Shown: piece after piece, positions 27,201 through 34,755 of the stretch
Position numbering within the stretch: the first letter of the stretch is position 1
Layout: every line of letters begins with the position of its first letter
Source of the DNA: JAPPLB01 sp965218555
Lineage (GTDB): Bacteria; Acidobacteriota; Terriglobia; Bryobacterales; UBA6623
Assembly (NCBI GenBank): GCA_965218555.1
Contig: OZ244625.1
Span: forward strand, 992,001 to 1,056,000
Length of the DNA stretch: 64,000 bases
Direction of reading: 5' to 3'
Notes under the pieces: generated by a model
What the model was told of the DNA's origin: nothing
Seen by the model: the letters and a program-made list of their open reading frames with translations, nothing else
Databases searched by the model: none
Translations under genes and position numbers: made by a program

Positions 27201-27730
27201 ACCCCCGGAACCAGGACGATGAACTGCTGCGGTTGCCGTATGCCGGATTGCACATTCATGCCATGCAGGTCATACGGGACCTTCCGAAAGACGTCCTCGT
27301 TCATCACGGATCCGACGCCGGAGGTGGTTGTCTCCAACTGCACGCTGGCCGCCTCCACCGTGACGGTTTCGGTCACGTCGCCGATCTCGAGGGTTGCGTC
27401 CACGGTTGTGACGGTCCCCGTCGAGACGATGACCGGCTGCCGCGTGAACGTCTTGAACCCGGTGGCGGTTACCGTCACACGGTACTCGCCGTTCGGCAGG
27501 TTCGGAATGAGATAACTGCCCACGGTAGTTGTCTCCGTGGACAATTGTAAACCGGTTTCCAGCCCGATGGCCGTGATCCGGACTCCGGGAATCACGGCGC
27601 CGGTTGCGTCATACACGCCTCCGGTGATCGATCCGAAATTCCCTTGACCCAGAACGGTGGGTGAACTTGCCAGGATACATAGCAGCAAGCTCACCAGAAG
27701 CTTCGACGTCGAGAGCGGATGCGTGTTCAT
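24290..27730 (-). CDS. Oar-like TonB-dependent outer-membrane receptor with carboxypeptidase-regulatory-like domain
   Basis: The 1,146-residue protein starts with a signal peptide (1-28). It is followed by a carboxypeptidase-regulatory-like beta-sandwich (about 30-115: GSITGGVYDATGAVIPGV, PNLPNGEYRVTVTATGFK), a plug region (about 120-260) and a long beta-barrel rich in aromatic and Asn/Gly turns, ending ARQLEIGFRYLW with the aromatic C-terminal residue of outer-membrane barrels. Proteins of this kind are very abundant in Acidobacteria and take up oligosaccharides or other large solutes using TonB energy; no cargo can be assigned. AAGGAGAG precedes the ATG. Its place directly upstream of six sialidase-family genes suggests uptake of the sugars they release. 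Confidence 0.9.
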   Translation of the reverse strand: MNTHPLSTSKLLVSLLLCILASSPTVLGQGNFGSITGGVYDATGAVIPGVRITAIGLETGLQLSTETTTVGSYLIPNLPNGEYRVTVTATGFKTFTRQPVIVSTGTVTTVDATLEIGDVTETVTVEAASVQLETTTSGVGSVMNEDVFRKVPYDLHGMNVQSGIRQPQQFIVLVPGVTGDSSNHTINGGQLNSSTLQVDGHNWQLINRPGIMNSWPPPFEAIEEFKLNTAQYGAENPIGTAVTQFTFKSGTDEFHGSFTHLSRNDAFNARGFFASGPSPTKINESTITVGGPIVKGKTHFFGLITRYSRRGKANAARRITVPTPLMKQGDFSEYVFPDGRLRQIFDPSTTMDNGSGGFTREPFRDNVIPSDRIGAVGRNGAALMVDPISPGIINNHVIVGGAGENVWLPNVKIDHSWTPNQITRGSYFGTRRDRVRPSGYEGPLGPGDASDFNNNNYMVSHSSVWSSSLVTEFRFAIAPWIGPQINVGITDVAGTEALGISGIPSVPGITPRLNISSIFGPLGNANRQIFRSTRKHHTFGTTTNWTKGRNQFKFGFTGVLSHDNTSRGLNVVGTFAFNNRSTSDPDAPNVGQLGHGMASFLLGDVYQSSRLIWRPEVQERQRMRRVEVFFQDDLKVTNKLTLNLGISYHIPYPYKDAEDNVSAVYLDVPNPGADGLPGALVFAGEGPGRIGRSQLVDTYYKSWAPRFGFAYRWNEKTVFRGGIGVYYGFAPSHTVLNGTPREGMIFTDVRTSEDQGITHPFNINDGVPAANITLPSVDPTLKNGGTADYVHPRSGVPPFSTNWSFGIQRELPKGLFLDVSYVGNKASRLPSQLENIQQLPPSVLDDPVLAPILNRNINDPLAVAAGVEKPFSSFRGTVGRAIRPFPQYQNLRNRHQGNGFSQYHSLQIKFDKRAGDFFFLNAYTLSKLIDTGGDNRGRGNRLALDTNRRFLEKALSFNDQTHTFVTSAVYELPFGPGKKWLNTTAGNIFGNWRLSWSMRYFSGRPIGLTSGQSLPIFGGTNRPNRMEGAPLQGFSGDFDPAVHRYINPDAFEDPGLNALGVPTFGTLGRTLSNLREPFFLNENFILTKLFKPRETHTAEVYVTMLNAFNRVRFGRPNTNVSSARFGTINRQVNEARQLEIGFRYLW

Positions 27731-27845
27731 GTTTCTCTCCTTCAGTTCCCAACCTGGTGTTCATTGCTTTACCGATAAAGCCGTAAGAAAGCTCTTGGGC
27801 CGAGGTAAAAAGCCGGCTCAGACGAAGTGTGAAGAGATTGCTCAA

Positions 27846-28042
27846 GAAAAATGCAGAGAGTAAAGCGTCGTGTACGAAGAGGACAACGCCTGTGATACGA
27901 AGGGTGATCGATAGGCCGATAAGGCCGGTGCTGCGGAGGGAGACGGTCCGCTGGGAGTCCCGGGCCGGGACTCCAGCGCCCTGCTGCGTCGCACCAGGAC
28001 GTGGTTCACGTGCTGGTTGACCGCGTGCCAAAACACCCCCCA
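27846..28042 (-). pseudogene. Internal remnant of a sodium:solute symporter
   Basis: In one frame (28042-27974) the sequence reads GVFWHAVNQHVNHVLVRRS; in another (27965-27846) it reads ARDSQRTVSLRSTGLIGL and on to TGVVLFVHDAL. Together they align in order with MLFWHTGNQSVNQVLIQRY and QRDSRRTILLSSVGILGL...VGILLFSHNTM of the intact symporter at 28293. About 65 residues of an SSS-family transporter therefore survive with at least one frameshift. No other part of the gene was found around it. Confidence 0.6.
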
Positions 28043-28292
28043 CGATCGCCGCCCGGCACTTAAGCTGCACTGTGCGAGCGGGGAGAAATTAACCACCTCG
28101 ACACTACCATATCCTTCTACCGCACGCAACGATAAAGGCGCGCGATTCAGGGCATTTCCACCGATTCTGCATGGCGCATTGGGAACGCCCGCGGTTCGAG
28201 GCGTTCTCCGATCCGTGTCACGGCGATACTGATCGGTTCCGGACCCGCACTGTCACTCCAGGGCGATTGGGAGGACTCTCATGGTCTTCACT
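28043..28292. other. Gap between the symporter remnant and the intact symporter
   Basis: No gene is evident in these 250 bp, which follow the 3' end of the intact symporter on the minus strand. Promoter sequence for the TonB receptor would be expected between here and 27731, but no clear -10/-35 pair was found. Confidence 0.35.
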
Positions 28293-29789
28293 TCAGGTTT
28301 GCTGTCTCGTTGCAACCGCGCCGCGGAGCGCCTCGTAGGAAAGGTCGTCCGAGCAGACGGTCGCCGGCGCCAAAAGACTGCTGACGTATCCCGCAAGAAA
28401 CGTCATGACGGTTCCGATGCCGCAGTACCAGGACCACGAGATTTCCGAAACGGCCATGACGGCCACGACGCTTGCCATGCCGACAATCGAGCCGGCCAGC
28501 ACCGAGACCGCACCGGCCCGCTTGACGAAGATGCCGATGAGAAACATGCCTAACAAAGCGCCGGTGATCACGCTGCCCAGCGCGATGCCGGCCGTGATGA
28601 CGGTTCCGAACCGAAGTACGAACAAAGCGGAAACAAAACTGAACACACCCCATAAGAGAGTCAACAGACGAGCGCGGCGAATCCAGACCTGTTCGCTCGC
28701 GCCGTCGGAAAAATGAAGTTGCCACACATCCACCAGCGTCACCGTGCCCATCGAGTTCAACATCGAGCTGAGCGTCGACATGCCCGCCGCGAACGCCGCC
28801 GCGATGAAAGCCCCTTTCAGCCCCGTCGGCATCACGGACATGACGAAGGCCGTGAAAACTCGATCGGGCGGCGTATCCGGCGGGACACTTCCCGGATACA
28901 TCGTGTTGTGCGAAAAAAGCAGGATTCCCACCAACAGGAACATGATCCACAAACCGAGGATCCCCACGCTGCTCAGCAGAATCGTCCGTCGGCTGTCCCT
29001 CTGCGAGGGCGTCGTCATGTAGCGCTGAATCAACACCTGATTCACGCTCTGGTTGCCGGTGTGCCAGAACAGCATGCTGACCAGCGCCGCCCAGAACGTG
29101 ATCTCCACTGTGAAGTCAAAAGAGAAATTGAACGCTCGCAGCTTGTCGTGCGCGGCTGCGGTTTCGATGAGAGCGGGCAGCCCACCTTCCGCGGTGGAAA
29201 CCGTATACAGCAGCAGGCCGGCCGGCACGGCGGCAAAGACGAAGAACTGAACGACGTCGGTCCAGATCACGGCGCGCATGCCGCCGATGGACGTGTAGAG
29301 CAGCGTGGCCACCAGCAGGATCGCAACCGCGGCGTTGTACGAGATACCCGTGGCCTCCGACATCACCAGGCTCGGCGCGGCGATGACCGTCCCCAGAATC
29401 AGTGCTGTCTCGATCTGAAAGATCAAGCTCGCGTAGGACTGCACCCCTGGACCGAAGCGCCGCCCCAGGTATTCGTACGCGGAGGTGATCTTGATGCGGC
29501 TGTAGAACGGAAGGAACAGCGTCGCCGCGATCAAAGCCGCCAGAGGCAGCACGATGTACATCTGCAGGTAAGTGAGGTCTTTCGTATACGAAAGCCCCGG
29601 CAACCCGATCAGGCTTTTTGCGCTGATGCCGGTGGCAATCATCGACGCCGAGGCAGCCAACCACGGCACGCGCCGGTTTCCGAGGAAATATTCGCTGATG
29701 GACGACTGCTTGCGCCGGGACGCGGCGAGTCCGACAAGCGTGACGCCGGTTACGTAAACTGCGATGACGAAGTAGTCGAGAGGCGACAT
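28293..29789 (-). CDS. Sodium:solute symporter (SSS family)
   Basis: This 498-residue integral membrane protein has 12-13 hydrophobic segments and SSS/SLC5 features: N-terminal FVIAVYVTGVTLVGLAASRR, the FLGNRRVPWLAASASMIATG region that contributes the Na+ site, and GGMRAVIWTDVVQFF in the middle, a highly conserved family signature. Such carriers import sugars, sugar acids, sialic acid or amino acids with Na+; the substrate cannot be told from sequence. It starts 14 bp after the dioxygenase stop, so the two are co-transcribed, formerly under the GntR regulator now split at 30720 and 35537. Confidence 0.9.
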   Translation of the reverse strand: MSPLDYFVIAVYVTGVTLVGLAASRRKQSSISEYFLGNRRVPWLAASASMIATGISAKSLIGLPGLSYTKDLTYLQMYIVLPLAALIAATLFLPFYSRIKITSAYEYLGRRFGPGVQSYASLIFQIETALILGTVIAAPSLVMSEATGISYNAAVAILLVATLLYTSIGGMRAVIWTDVVQFFVFAAVPAGLLLYTVSTAEGGLPALIETAAAHDKLRAFNFSFDFTVEITFWAALVSMLFWHTGNQSVNQVLIQRYMTTPSQRDSRRTILLSSVGILGLWIMFLLVGILLFSHNTMYPGSVPPDTPPDRVFTAFVMSVMPTGLKGAFIAAAFAAGMSTLSSMLNSMGTVTLVDVWQLHFSDGASEQVWIRRARLLTLLWGVFSFVSALFVLRFGTVITAGIALGSVITGALLGMFLIGIFVKRAGAVSVLAGSIVGMASVVAVMAVSEISWSWYCGIGTVMTFLAGYVSSLLAPATVCSDDLSYEALRGAVATRQQT

Positions 29790-29803
29790 GGCCCGTCGGA
29801 AAC

Positions 29804-30694
29804 TCAGTCCAAGACCCAGTGCCGATAGAGCGGTTTCACCCTGTCCGGCAACCGTTCGAACACATCACGACGAATGGGAACCGCGTCATAATTCTTGCCG
29901 CCCGTTTCCAGGACCATGCGCTCATGGTCGGGAGTGCCCCGCATCGTGGGCGTCAGATTCAACCACCAAGGCGCGTATCTGACGACCAGAGCGACACGGG
30001 ATTCCTCGCTCCGGTTCGGAGCCACGGCATGCCAGAGTCGGCTATCGTAAAAGAGTACGCTGCCTGCCGAACCCGCCGCCTGCCGCTCATCCGGATGCGG
30101 CGCGTCTTGGTCGGTCCCGGACATCTTGCCGGTAGCCGGGTTGTTGTCGAAGCGGTGACTGCGCGGCAAGACAAACGTTCCTCCATTGTCTGCGCCAAAC
30201 CGCGTCAGCATCCAGATGGACGAGAGGTGCATCATCGCGTCCGGATACGGCGCCTTGACGTGCGTCGAGTTCGTCGCGTTGTAGGGCCAATCGGCGTGCC
30301 AGTACCCGCGTCCGTTGCCGGGATTGTTGATCACGCAGTCGGTACACGAGATCCGCGCAAAGTCGCCGAAGAACGCTTCGACGACCCCGAGAATACGCTC
30401 GTCGGCCAGGTACGGCGCGAAACACTGCGTGGCGTTGATCGCCTGCTTGAGCACCGCGACGCCTTGGACGCCAACGCGGTGACCGCGCGCCCGGATCTTC
30501 GCCAACTCGGCCTCGGCCTCCTCGTGATGAACGCGCTGAGCCTCCACGACCTCGCGCCGGATCTCTCCCACCTGCTCCGCCGGAATCACGTCGTCCACCA
30601 CGTCGTAGCCGTTCTTCCTGATGTCGTCGACGATCTCGGGGACGCCTCGCATCCCTGTGCATACAGCCCCTGAAGATGGTTCCGTCACTCCCAT
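29804..30694 (-). CDS. Phytanoyl-CoA dioxygenase (PhyH) family protein
   Basis: This is a predicted Fe(II)/2-oxoglutarate oxygenase. The facial triad is visible as H133 and D135 in the HADW motif and H222 in RLWHAVAPN, with R233 (ESRVAL) placed to bind 2-oxoglutarate. Length (296 residues) suits the family. The oxidised substrate is unknown; the adjacent symporter suggests an imported small molecule. The ATG at 30694 gives a native-looking N-terminus, but a TTG six bases upstream has better spacing to AAGGAGG and may be the true start. Only 25 bp separate it from the end of the GntR C-terminal fragment. Confidence 0.85.
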   Translation of the reverse strand: MGVTEPSSGAVCTGMRGVPEIVDDIRKNGYDVVDDVIPAEQVGEIRREVVEAQRVHHEEAEAELAKIRARGHRVGVQGVAVLKQAINATQCFAPYLADERILGVVEAFFGDFARISCTDCVINNPGNGRGYWHADWPYNATNSTHVKAPYPDAMMHLSSIWMLTRFGADNGGTFVLPRSHRFDNNPATGKMSGTDQDAPHPDERQAAGSAGSVLFYDSRLWHAVAPNRSEESRVALVVRYAPWWLNLTPTMRGTPDHERMVLETGGKNYDAVPIRRDVFERLPDRVKPLYRHWVLD

Positions 30695-30719
30695 GGTCAA
30701 TGTTCCGATCCTCCTTCTC

Positions 30720-30935
30720 TCAGTGTCGAGGAGCCTTCTCCATGACCGGGGACTCAATAGCCCCCTGTTGAGGAATCCCAAGATCCAGATCGAGCACCCT
30801 CTCGATCAGAAGTTGTTTCCCTCGTCGGATGTGCAATTGCAGAAGCTTTTCGGCGCCGTCGGCATCGCCCGCCTCGATCCTGTCAACGATCGCTTCGTGC
30901 GGATAGGGGGTCGTTTGGACGATCGGCGGCGGAGA
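30720..30935 (-). pseudogene. C-terminal fragment of a GntR/FadR-type regulator split by an insertion
   Basis: The frame reads PYPHEAIVDRIEAGDADGAE and continues LLQLHIRRGKQLLIERVLD, the last helices of an FCD effector-binding domain, and stops 25 bp before the dioxygenase gene. Upstream of about 30935 the sequence becomes island DNA. The missing N-terminal part (winged helix plus first FCD helices) is at 35537-36034 on the same strand and in the right order. Joined, the two give about 236 residues, the normal size of an FCD-type GntR protein. Confidence 0.75.
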
Positions 30936-30944
30936 TGCGGGCTT

Positions 30945-31083
30945 GGGCGCCCCGGATCTGGCGTTTGAAGTTGTCGCGGCGGCGGCGCTGGGCATCCTGC
31001 AGCTCTTTTTTCCGCGCCTTGAGCTCCTGCTTGAGGGTTTCCTGGCGGGCCAGCAGTTACTGGAGCTCTTGTTGCGGCTGCAT
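30945..31083 (-). pseudogene. Coiled-coil ORF fragment of the mobile island
   Basis: From an ATG at about 31083 the minus strand reads MQPQQELQ, then a TAA stop, then continues in the same frame LLARQETLKQELKARKKELQ and DAQRRRRDNFKRQIRGAQA up to the junction with the GntR fragment. The charged, heptad-like composition marks a coiled coil. Small coiled-coil proteins are often encoded beside MobA/MobL relaxases. Here the ORF is broken by a stop and cut short at the island edge. Confidence 0.45.
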
Positions 31084-31240
31084 GGCTTGCAAGATGGTAG
31101 CATCGGGCAGGCAAGTGGATCAAATTAAATCGCCGGGGAGGCGGTGGGAGAAAGACCCGAGCGGAAGAGAAGGGCGCACTATTCCGTTTTACTTGCATAA
31201 AACGGCGTGCTGAGAAGCGGGAAGCGAGGGGCGTCGCGGC

Positions 31241-32536
31241 GTGGCGGTTTAGCACCTGAAAGTGAGCTTCGGTTCCCGCGCCGGCGGGCTGTCGGCGCGC
31301 GCCAAGAGCGATTACATCGGGCGCGAAGGAAAGTACGAGAAGGACGTCGAGGAACTGGAGCACATCGAGCACGGAAACATGCCGCAGTGGGCGCGGTCCG
31401 ACCCCGCAAAATACTGGCAGGCGGCGGACGAAAACGAGCGCGCTAACGGGCGGCTCTACAGCGAGGTGCAGTTCGCCTTGCCCCAGAAGTTGAGCGAGGC
31501 CGAGCGGCGGGAGGCGGCCTCGGACTTCGCCGAGCAGTTGACGGGCGGAGAGCGGCTGCCCTATACGCTGGCAATCCACCGCGGCGGGACGGACGGAGAA
31601 AATCCTCACGCGCACCTGATGTTCTCAGAGCGCGGCCATGACGGCATCGAGCGCGGCGCAGCGCAGTGGTTCCGGTGCTACAACACGCAGGCGCCGGAGC
31701 AGGGCGGGGCGCGGAAATCGCGGGCGGCCAAGGCCGGGGACTGGCTGGACAAGACCCGCGGGGCATGGGAGCGGACGGCGAATCGGGCACTCGAGCAGGC
31801 GGGGCGGGGAGAGCGGATCGATCACCGCAGCCTGGCCGAGCTGCGGGACGAAGCGTACCGCGCCGGCGACCTGGAGCGGGCGGCCGAGCTGAGCCGGGAG
31901 CCCAATGTCCACCTCGGCCCGGCCCGACACCGCAGGGTCGGTGGGGCGGCGTTGCAGGAAAAACTACAGAAGGCGGCGCGGGTGGAGCAGACGAACGCGG
32001 CGGATCGGGGCGAGCGGGACACGGACAGCCGGCGGGTGGAGCGGCTGGAGCGGGAGACCGCCCGGATCGAGGCGCGGCTGAAGGAGACCTATGACCGAGT
32101 TAGAGCAGTGGTTGACGAACGAATTCGGCAAGCTGGCCGAGCAGTACGCGCGGGATCAGAAGCGGCTGGCCGGGCTGGCCGGGCAGGTCGAGCGCTTGGA
32201 AGAGCAGGTGCAACAGTTGGCCGAGCTATACGAGCAGGCGCAGCAACAGTACGCCGCGTGGGTGGACAGGACGACCCTCCTCGCACAGGACCACCAAAAG
32301 ATGGGCGAGCATGTGACGAAATTGACCGGCGCCTACGACGATCAGGCCAAGCAATACGCCGAGCTGACCAACGCCTACAACGCGCTCGGGGCGGATTTGA
32401 CAGAACTCTTTCGTTGATCCACGCCGAGGCCCAGCAGAAGCGCAAGCAAGGGGACCGCTGGGGCCGCGTTGAGGGTAGAATCGTGAGCCTGATCCAAGAC
32501 CGAGTGCCCAGCCGTGGCGATGACCTCAGCCGCTAG
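31241..32536 (+). pseudogene. MobA/MobL-family relaxase with a nonsense codon at position 4
   Basis: Relaxases nick plasmid DNA at oriT to start conjugal transfer. Here SFGSRAGGLSARAKSDYI, GNMPQWARSDPAKYW, and the HUH-type motif HRGGTDGENPHAHLMFSER are clear. The expected start is GTG at 31241, reading MAV, then TAG (31250-31252) where the family has an aromatic residue, then HLKVSFGSRAGG. Translation could only restart at GTG 31262, losing the first strand. The reading frame remains open to a TAG at 32534-32536 that abuts the IS630 element. Its last 150 codons are Arg/Gly/Ala-rich and may simply shadow the nested ORF at 32091. Confidence 0.72.
32091..32417 (+). CDS. Coiled-coil protein nested in the relaxase 3' end
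   Basis: A 108-residue frame begins ATGACCGAG and encodes a strongly heptad-patterned acidic protein (LEQWLTNEFGKLAEQYARDQ, VERLEEQVQQLAELYEQAQQ). It lies wholly out of frame within the relaxase ORF. Its amino-acid composition is far more protein-like than the overlapping relaxase tail in this stretch, so it is probably the real product here and the relaxase may end earlier in functional relatives. The role is unknown; coiled-coil accessory proteins are common beside MobA/MobL genes. Confidence 0.55.
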   Translation: MTELEQWLTNEFGKLAEQYARDQKRLAGLAGQVERLEEQVQQLAELYEQAQQQYAAWVDRTTLLAQDHQKMGEHVTKLTGAYDDQAKQYAELTNAYNALGADLTELFR

Positions 32537-33684
32537 TGTACTGTCCCGGAAATGCATGATATATTAATGGGCAACTTTTGGTTTCTGGAGGTATGCCCAT
32601 GCCACGCGGTCGCCCCGTTGCTCCCATCACTCTCCGTGAAAGCGAGGAAACGGAACTGCGGAGCCTCGCCCGCTCCCGAACGCTGCCGCATAGTCTGGTG
32701 CGGAGGGCCCAGATTGTGCTCGCCTGCGCCGCAGGCGTTCCCGGCTCGACCGTAGCCCGGCGTCTCGGTGTCACCAATACGACCGTTGGCAAGTGGCGCA
32801 AGCGCTATCGTGAACAGGGAGTCTCCGGACTCCACGATGAACTGCGTCCCGGACGCCCCCGCAGGCATGACGATGAACGTGTTGCCGAAGTCATCAACAC
32901 GGCCCTCGGAACCGACCCCCCGGATGGTTCGCACTGGAGCGTGCGTTCGATGGCCCAACACACGGGAGTCTCGAAGAGTACTGTCCAGCGGTGGTTCGAG
33001 CTGTTCGGCGTGCAGCCGCATCGCCAGCGGCATTTCAAGATTTCCAACGACCCGTTCTTCGTCGAGAAAGTCCGCGACATCGTCGGTCTCTACCTCAACC
33101 CCCCGGACCACGCCGTGGTGCTCTCGGTCGATGAGAAGACCCAGGTCCAGGCTCTTCAGCGGACTCAGCCCCTCCTCCCGATGGGCCTTGGCTACCTCGA
33201 AGGCGTCACCCACGACTACAAACGTCACGGTACGACCACTCTGTTCGCTGCTCTCGATGTTGCCACGGGGCAAGTCATCACACGCTGTAAACCGCGACAC
33301 CGCCATCAGGAGTTCCTCGCTTTCCTGCGTCAGATCGACGGCAGTGTGCCGCGCAACCTCGACATCCATCTCATCGTCGATAACTATGCCACCCACAAAC
33401 ATCCCAAAGTTCGTGCCTGGCTCGCCCGGCGTCCTCGCTACCACCTTCATTTCACCCCAACCTATGCCTCCTGGCTCAACCAAGTCGAACGCTGGTTCGG
33501 CATCATTACCCAGAAGGCCATTCGCCGTGGTTCCTTCTCCAGCGTCAAGGCTCTCGTCCGTAACATTGAGCGCTTCGTCGAACACTACAACGCCAACACC
33601 AGCCCCTTCGTCTGGACCGCCACGGCCGAATCCATCCTCGCCAAGATCGAACGACTTTGTTTATATATTTCCGGGATAGTACAC
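32536..33684 (+). mobile_element. IS630-family insertion sequence (1,149 bp)
   Basis: The element is bounded by imperfect inverted repeats: left GTGTACTGTCCCGGAAAT and right (reverse complement) GTGTACTATCCCGGAAAT, differing at one base in eighteen. A TA dinucleotide flanks both sides (32534-32535 and 33685-33686), the target duplication expected for IS630/Tc1-mariner transposition. One intact transposase gene lies inside. The good preservation of both ends and the gene suggests a fairly recent insertion, into the 3' side of the relaxase region. Confidence 0.88.
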
Positions 33685-33687
33685 TAG
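32599..33687 (+). CDS. IS630-family transposase
   Basis: The 362-residue protein has an N-terminal helix-turn-helix (about 35-70: STVARRLGVTNTTVGKWRKR), a second winged-helix segment, and a DDE catalytic domain. Putative catalytic residues are D178 (LSVDEKTQ), D261 (LIVDNYATHKHP) and E297 (ASWLNQVERWF), with the spacing typical of IS630. GGAGGT at 32587-32592 stands six bases before the ATG chosen here. The TAG stop (33685-33687) is formed by the target-site TA plus the next host G, so the gene borrows its stop from the target. Confidence 0.92.
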   Translation: MPRGRPVAPITLRESEETELRSLARSRTLPHSLVRRAQIVLACAAGVPGSTVARRLGVTNTTVGKWRKRYREQGVSGLHDELRPGRPRRHDDERVAEVINTALGTDPPDGSHWSVRSMAQHTGVSKSTVQRWFELFGVQPHRQRHFKISNDPFFVEKVRDIVGLYLNPPDHAVVLSVDEKTQVQALQRTQPLLPMGLGYLEGVTHDYKRHGTTTLFAALDVATGQVITRCKPRHRHQEFLAFLRQIDGSVPRNLDIHLIVDNYATHKHPKVRAWLARRPRYHLHFTPTYASWLNQVERWFGIITQKAIRRGSFSSVKALVRNIERFVEHYNANTSPFVWTATAESILAKIERLCLYISGIVH

Positions 33688-33855
33688 TTGGGGTCTGAGT
33701 AGCAATGGAACAGGAATGTGGTGCTGGAACACCGCGCCCCACCCTTTCGCCGGTTCCTGGCCTCCTCGCCAATGCAGAGGTCAGGTTCGGCGAAATGCCA
33801 CCTGACACTGTTATGCTATCATTATGGTACTTTACGCTTGCCGAAGGAGGCCAAT

Positions 33856-34098
33856 CTGCCAGACATAGCGCTCCGTGGAATCCCCAACCGCCTGCACCGG
33901 GAGCTCAAGTCGGCCGCGAGCCGGAACCACCGCAGCCTGAACGGGGAGATCCTCGCGAGGTTGACGGAGTCGGTTAGCCGCGAGCCGCTAGACCCGCAGG
34001 CCCTCCTGGATCGTATCCGGCAGCGAAACAAGACACTTGGACCGGTCGATCTCAGTGAGGATACGCTACGAGAGATGCGGAACACGGGACGACCGTGA
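33856..34098 (+). CDS. RHH-type antitoxin (FitA-like) of an RHH-PIN module
   Basis: About 80 residues: LRGIPNRLHRELKSAASRNH and RSLNGEILARLTE form a ribbon-helix-helix domain as in FitA/Arc-type antitoxins, and the C-terminal tail is acidic and likely binds the toxin. No ATG fits. AAGGAGG lies five bases before a CTG at 33856, and a TTG at 33838 is the nearest conventional alternative. The stop overlaps the toxin start (GTGA), the usual translational coupling. An AT-richer stretch at about 33808-33832 (CTGACA...TATGGT) may be the promoter, where the antitoxin would repress its own operon. Confidence 0.72.
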   Translation: MPDIALRGIPNRLHRELKSAASRNHRSLNGEILARLTESVSREPLDPQALLDRIRQRNKTLGPVDLSEDTLREMRNTGRP

Positions 34099-34496
34099 TC
34101 GTAGTCGACACGAATGTGATGGTGCGTCTGATCATGGGCGGAGAAGGCGGCGCCGACGCAGCCCTGTTGTTCGAGCGGGAGACCGAGTGGGCGGCACCAA
34201 GCATCCTCATGAGTGAGCTGTGCAACGTCCTGGTCGGCTTCGTGCGGCGGGGCGCGGTAACCCCGGAGCAGGCCAAAGCGATGAGCGATGACACTGCTGC
34301 CGTTCTGGGAGACCGCATCGCCAGCGTGCCTGGACACCAGGCGATCGATGTCGCGTTGGAATGCGGCCTGACTGCCTACGATGCCGAGTTCGTCGCGCTC
34401 GCACGGGCACTGGGTGTTCCTTTGGCTACACTGGACAATGCGGTCCTGTACGGCGCCGCAGACGTGGCGGTGTCGTTGCGGACGCTCGTAAGCTAG
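34095..34496 (+). CDS. PIN-domain toxin (VapC family)
   Basis: The 133-residue protein has the four acidic residues of the PIN nuclease site: D5 (VVDTNVM), E41 (MSELCNVL), D96 (TAYDAEFVALA) and D114 (ATLDNAV). VapC toxins are Mg2+-dependent RNases that cleave tRNA or rRNA and are held in check by the cognate antitoxin. The GTG start overlaps the stop of the RHH antitoxin by four bases. It lies inside the mobile island, where it could act as a maintenance module. Confidence 0.88.
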   Translation: MIVVDTNVMVRLIMGGEGGADAALLFERETEWAAPSILMSELCNVLVGFVRRGAVTPEQAKAMSDDTAAVLGDRIASVPGHQAIDVALECGLTAYDAEFVALARALGVPLATLDNAVLYGAADVAVSLRTLVS

Positions 34497-34755
34497 TCCA
34501 AGGAACGGAGGCACCCCATTTACCGGCTCCATCCCCAACCCCAGCTCCACGGAATACATCCCTCTCGCATCTCATAAAACACTCTGGAATGTCTTGCGGA
34601 ACGCTGGCGTCCGGCCTGGTTTTGCTCCGCCACAACACCGCTGAAAACCGTCGCCTCTTGGCCTATTTTCTCTCCGCCGCTAACACCAAACCCGCCATCC
34701 CGCGCCTTCAGCTCATAGAATAGCTCTCAGGCCCCCCTTCGGGCAGGTGTTCCAC
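34497..34755. other. Gap inside the mobile island
   Basis: No gene can be supported in these 260 bp. One open frame ending at 34723 reads HLIKHSGMSCGTLASGLVLL without recognisable family features. It separates the toxin gene from the three-repeat protein. Confidence 0.35.

Noticed and set aside
28713..29828. 371-codon plus-strand frame opposite the symporter
   Set aside because: It is extremely His/Arg/Gln-rich and lies entirely antisense to a clear membrane transporter.
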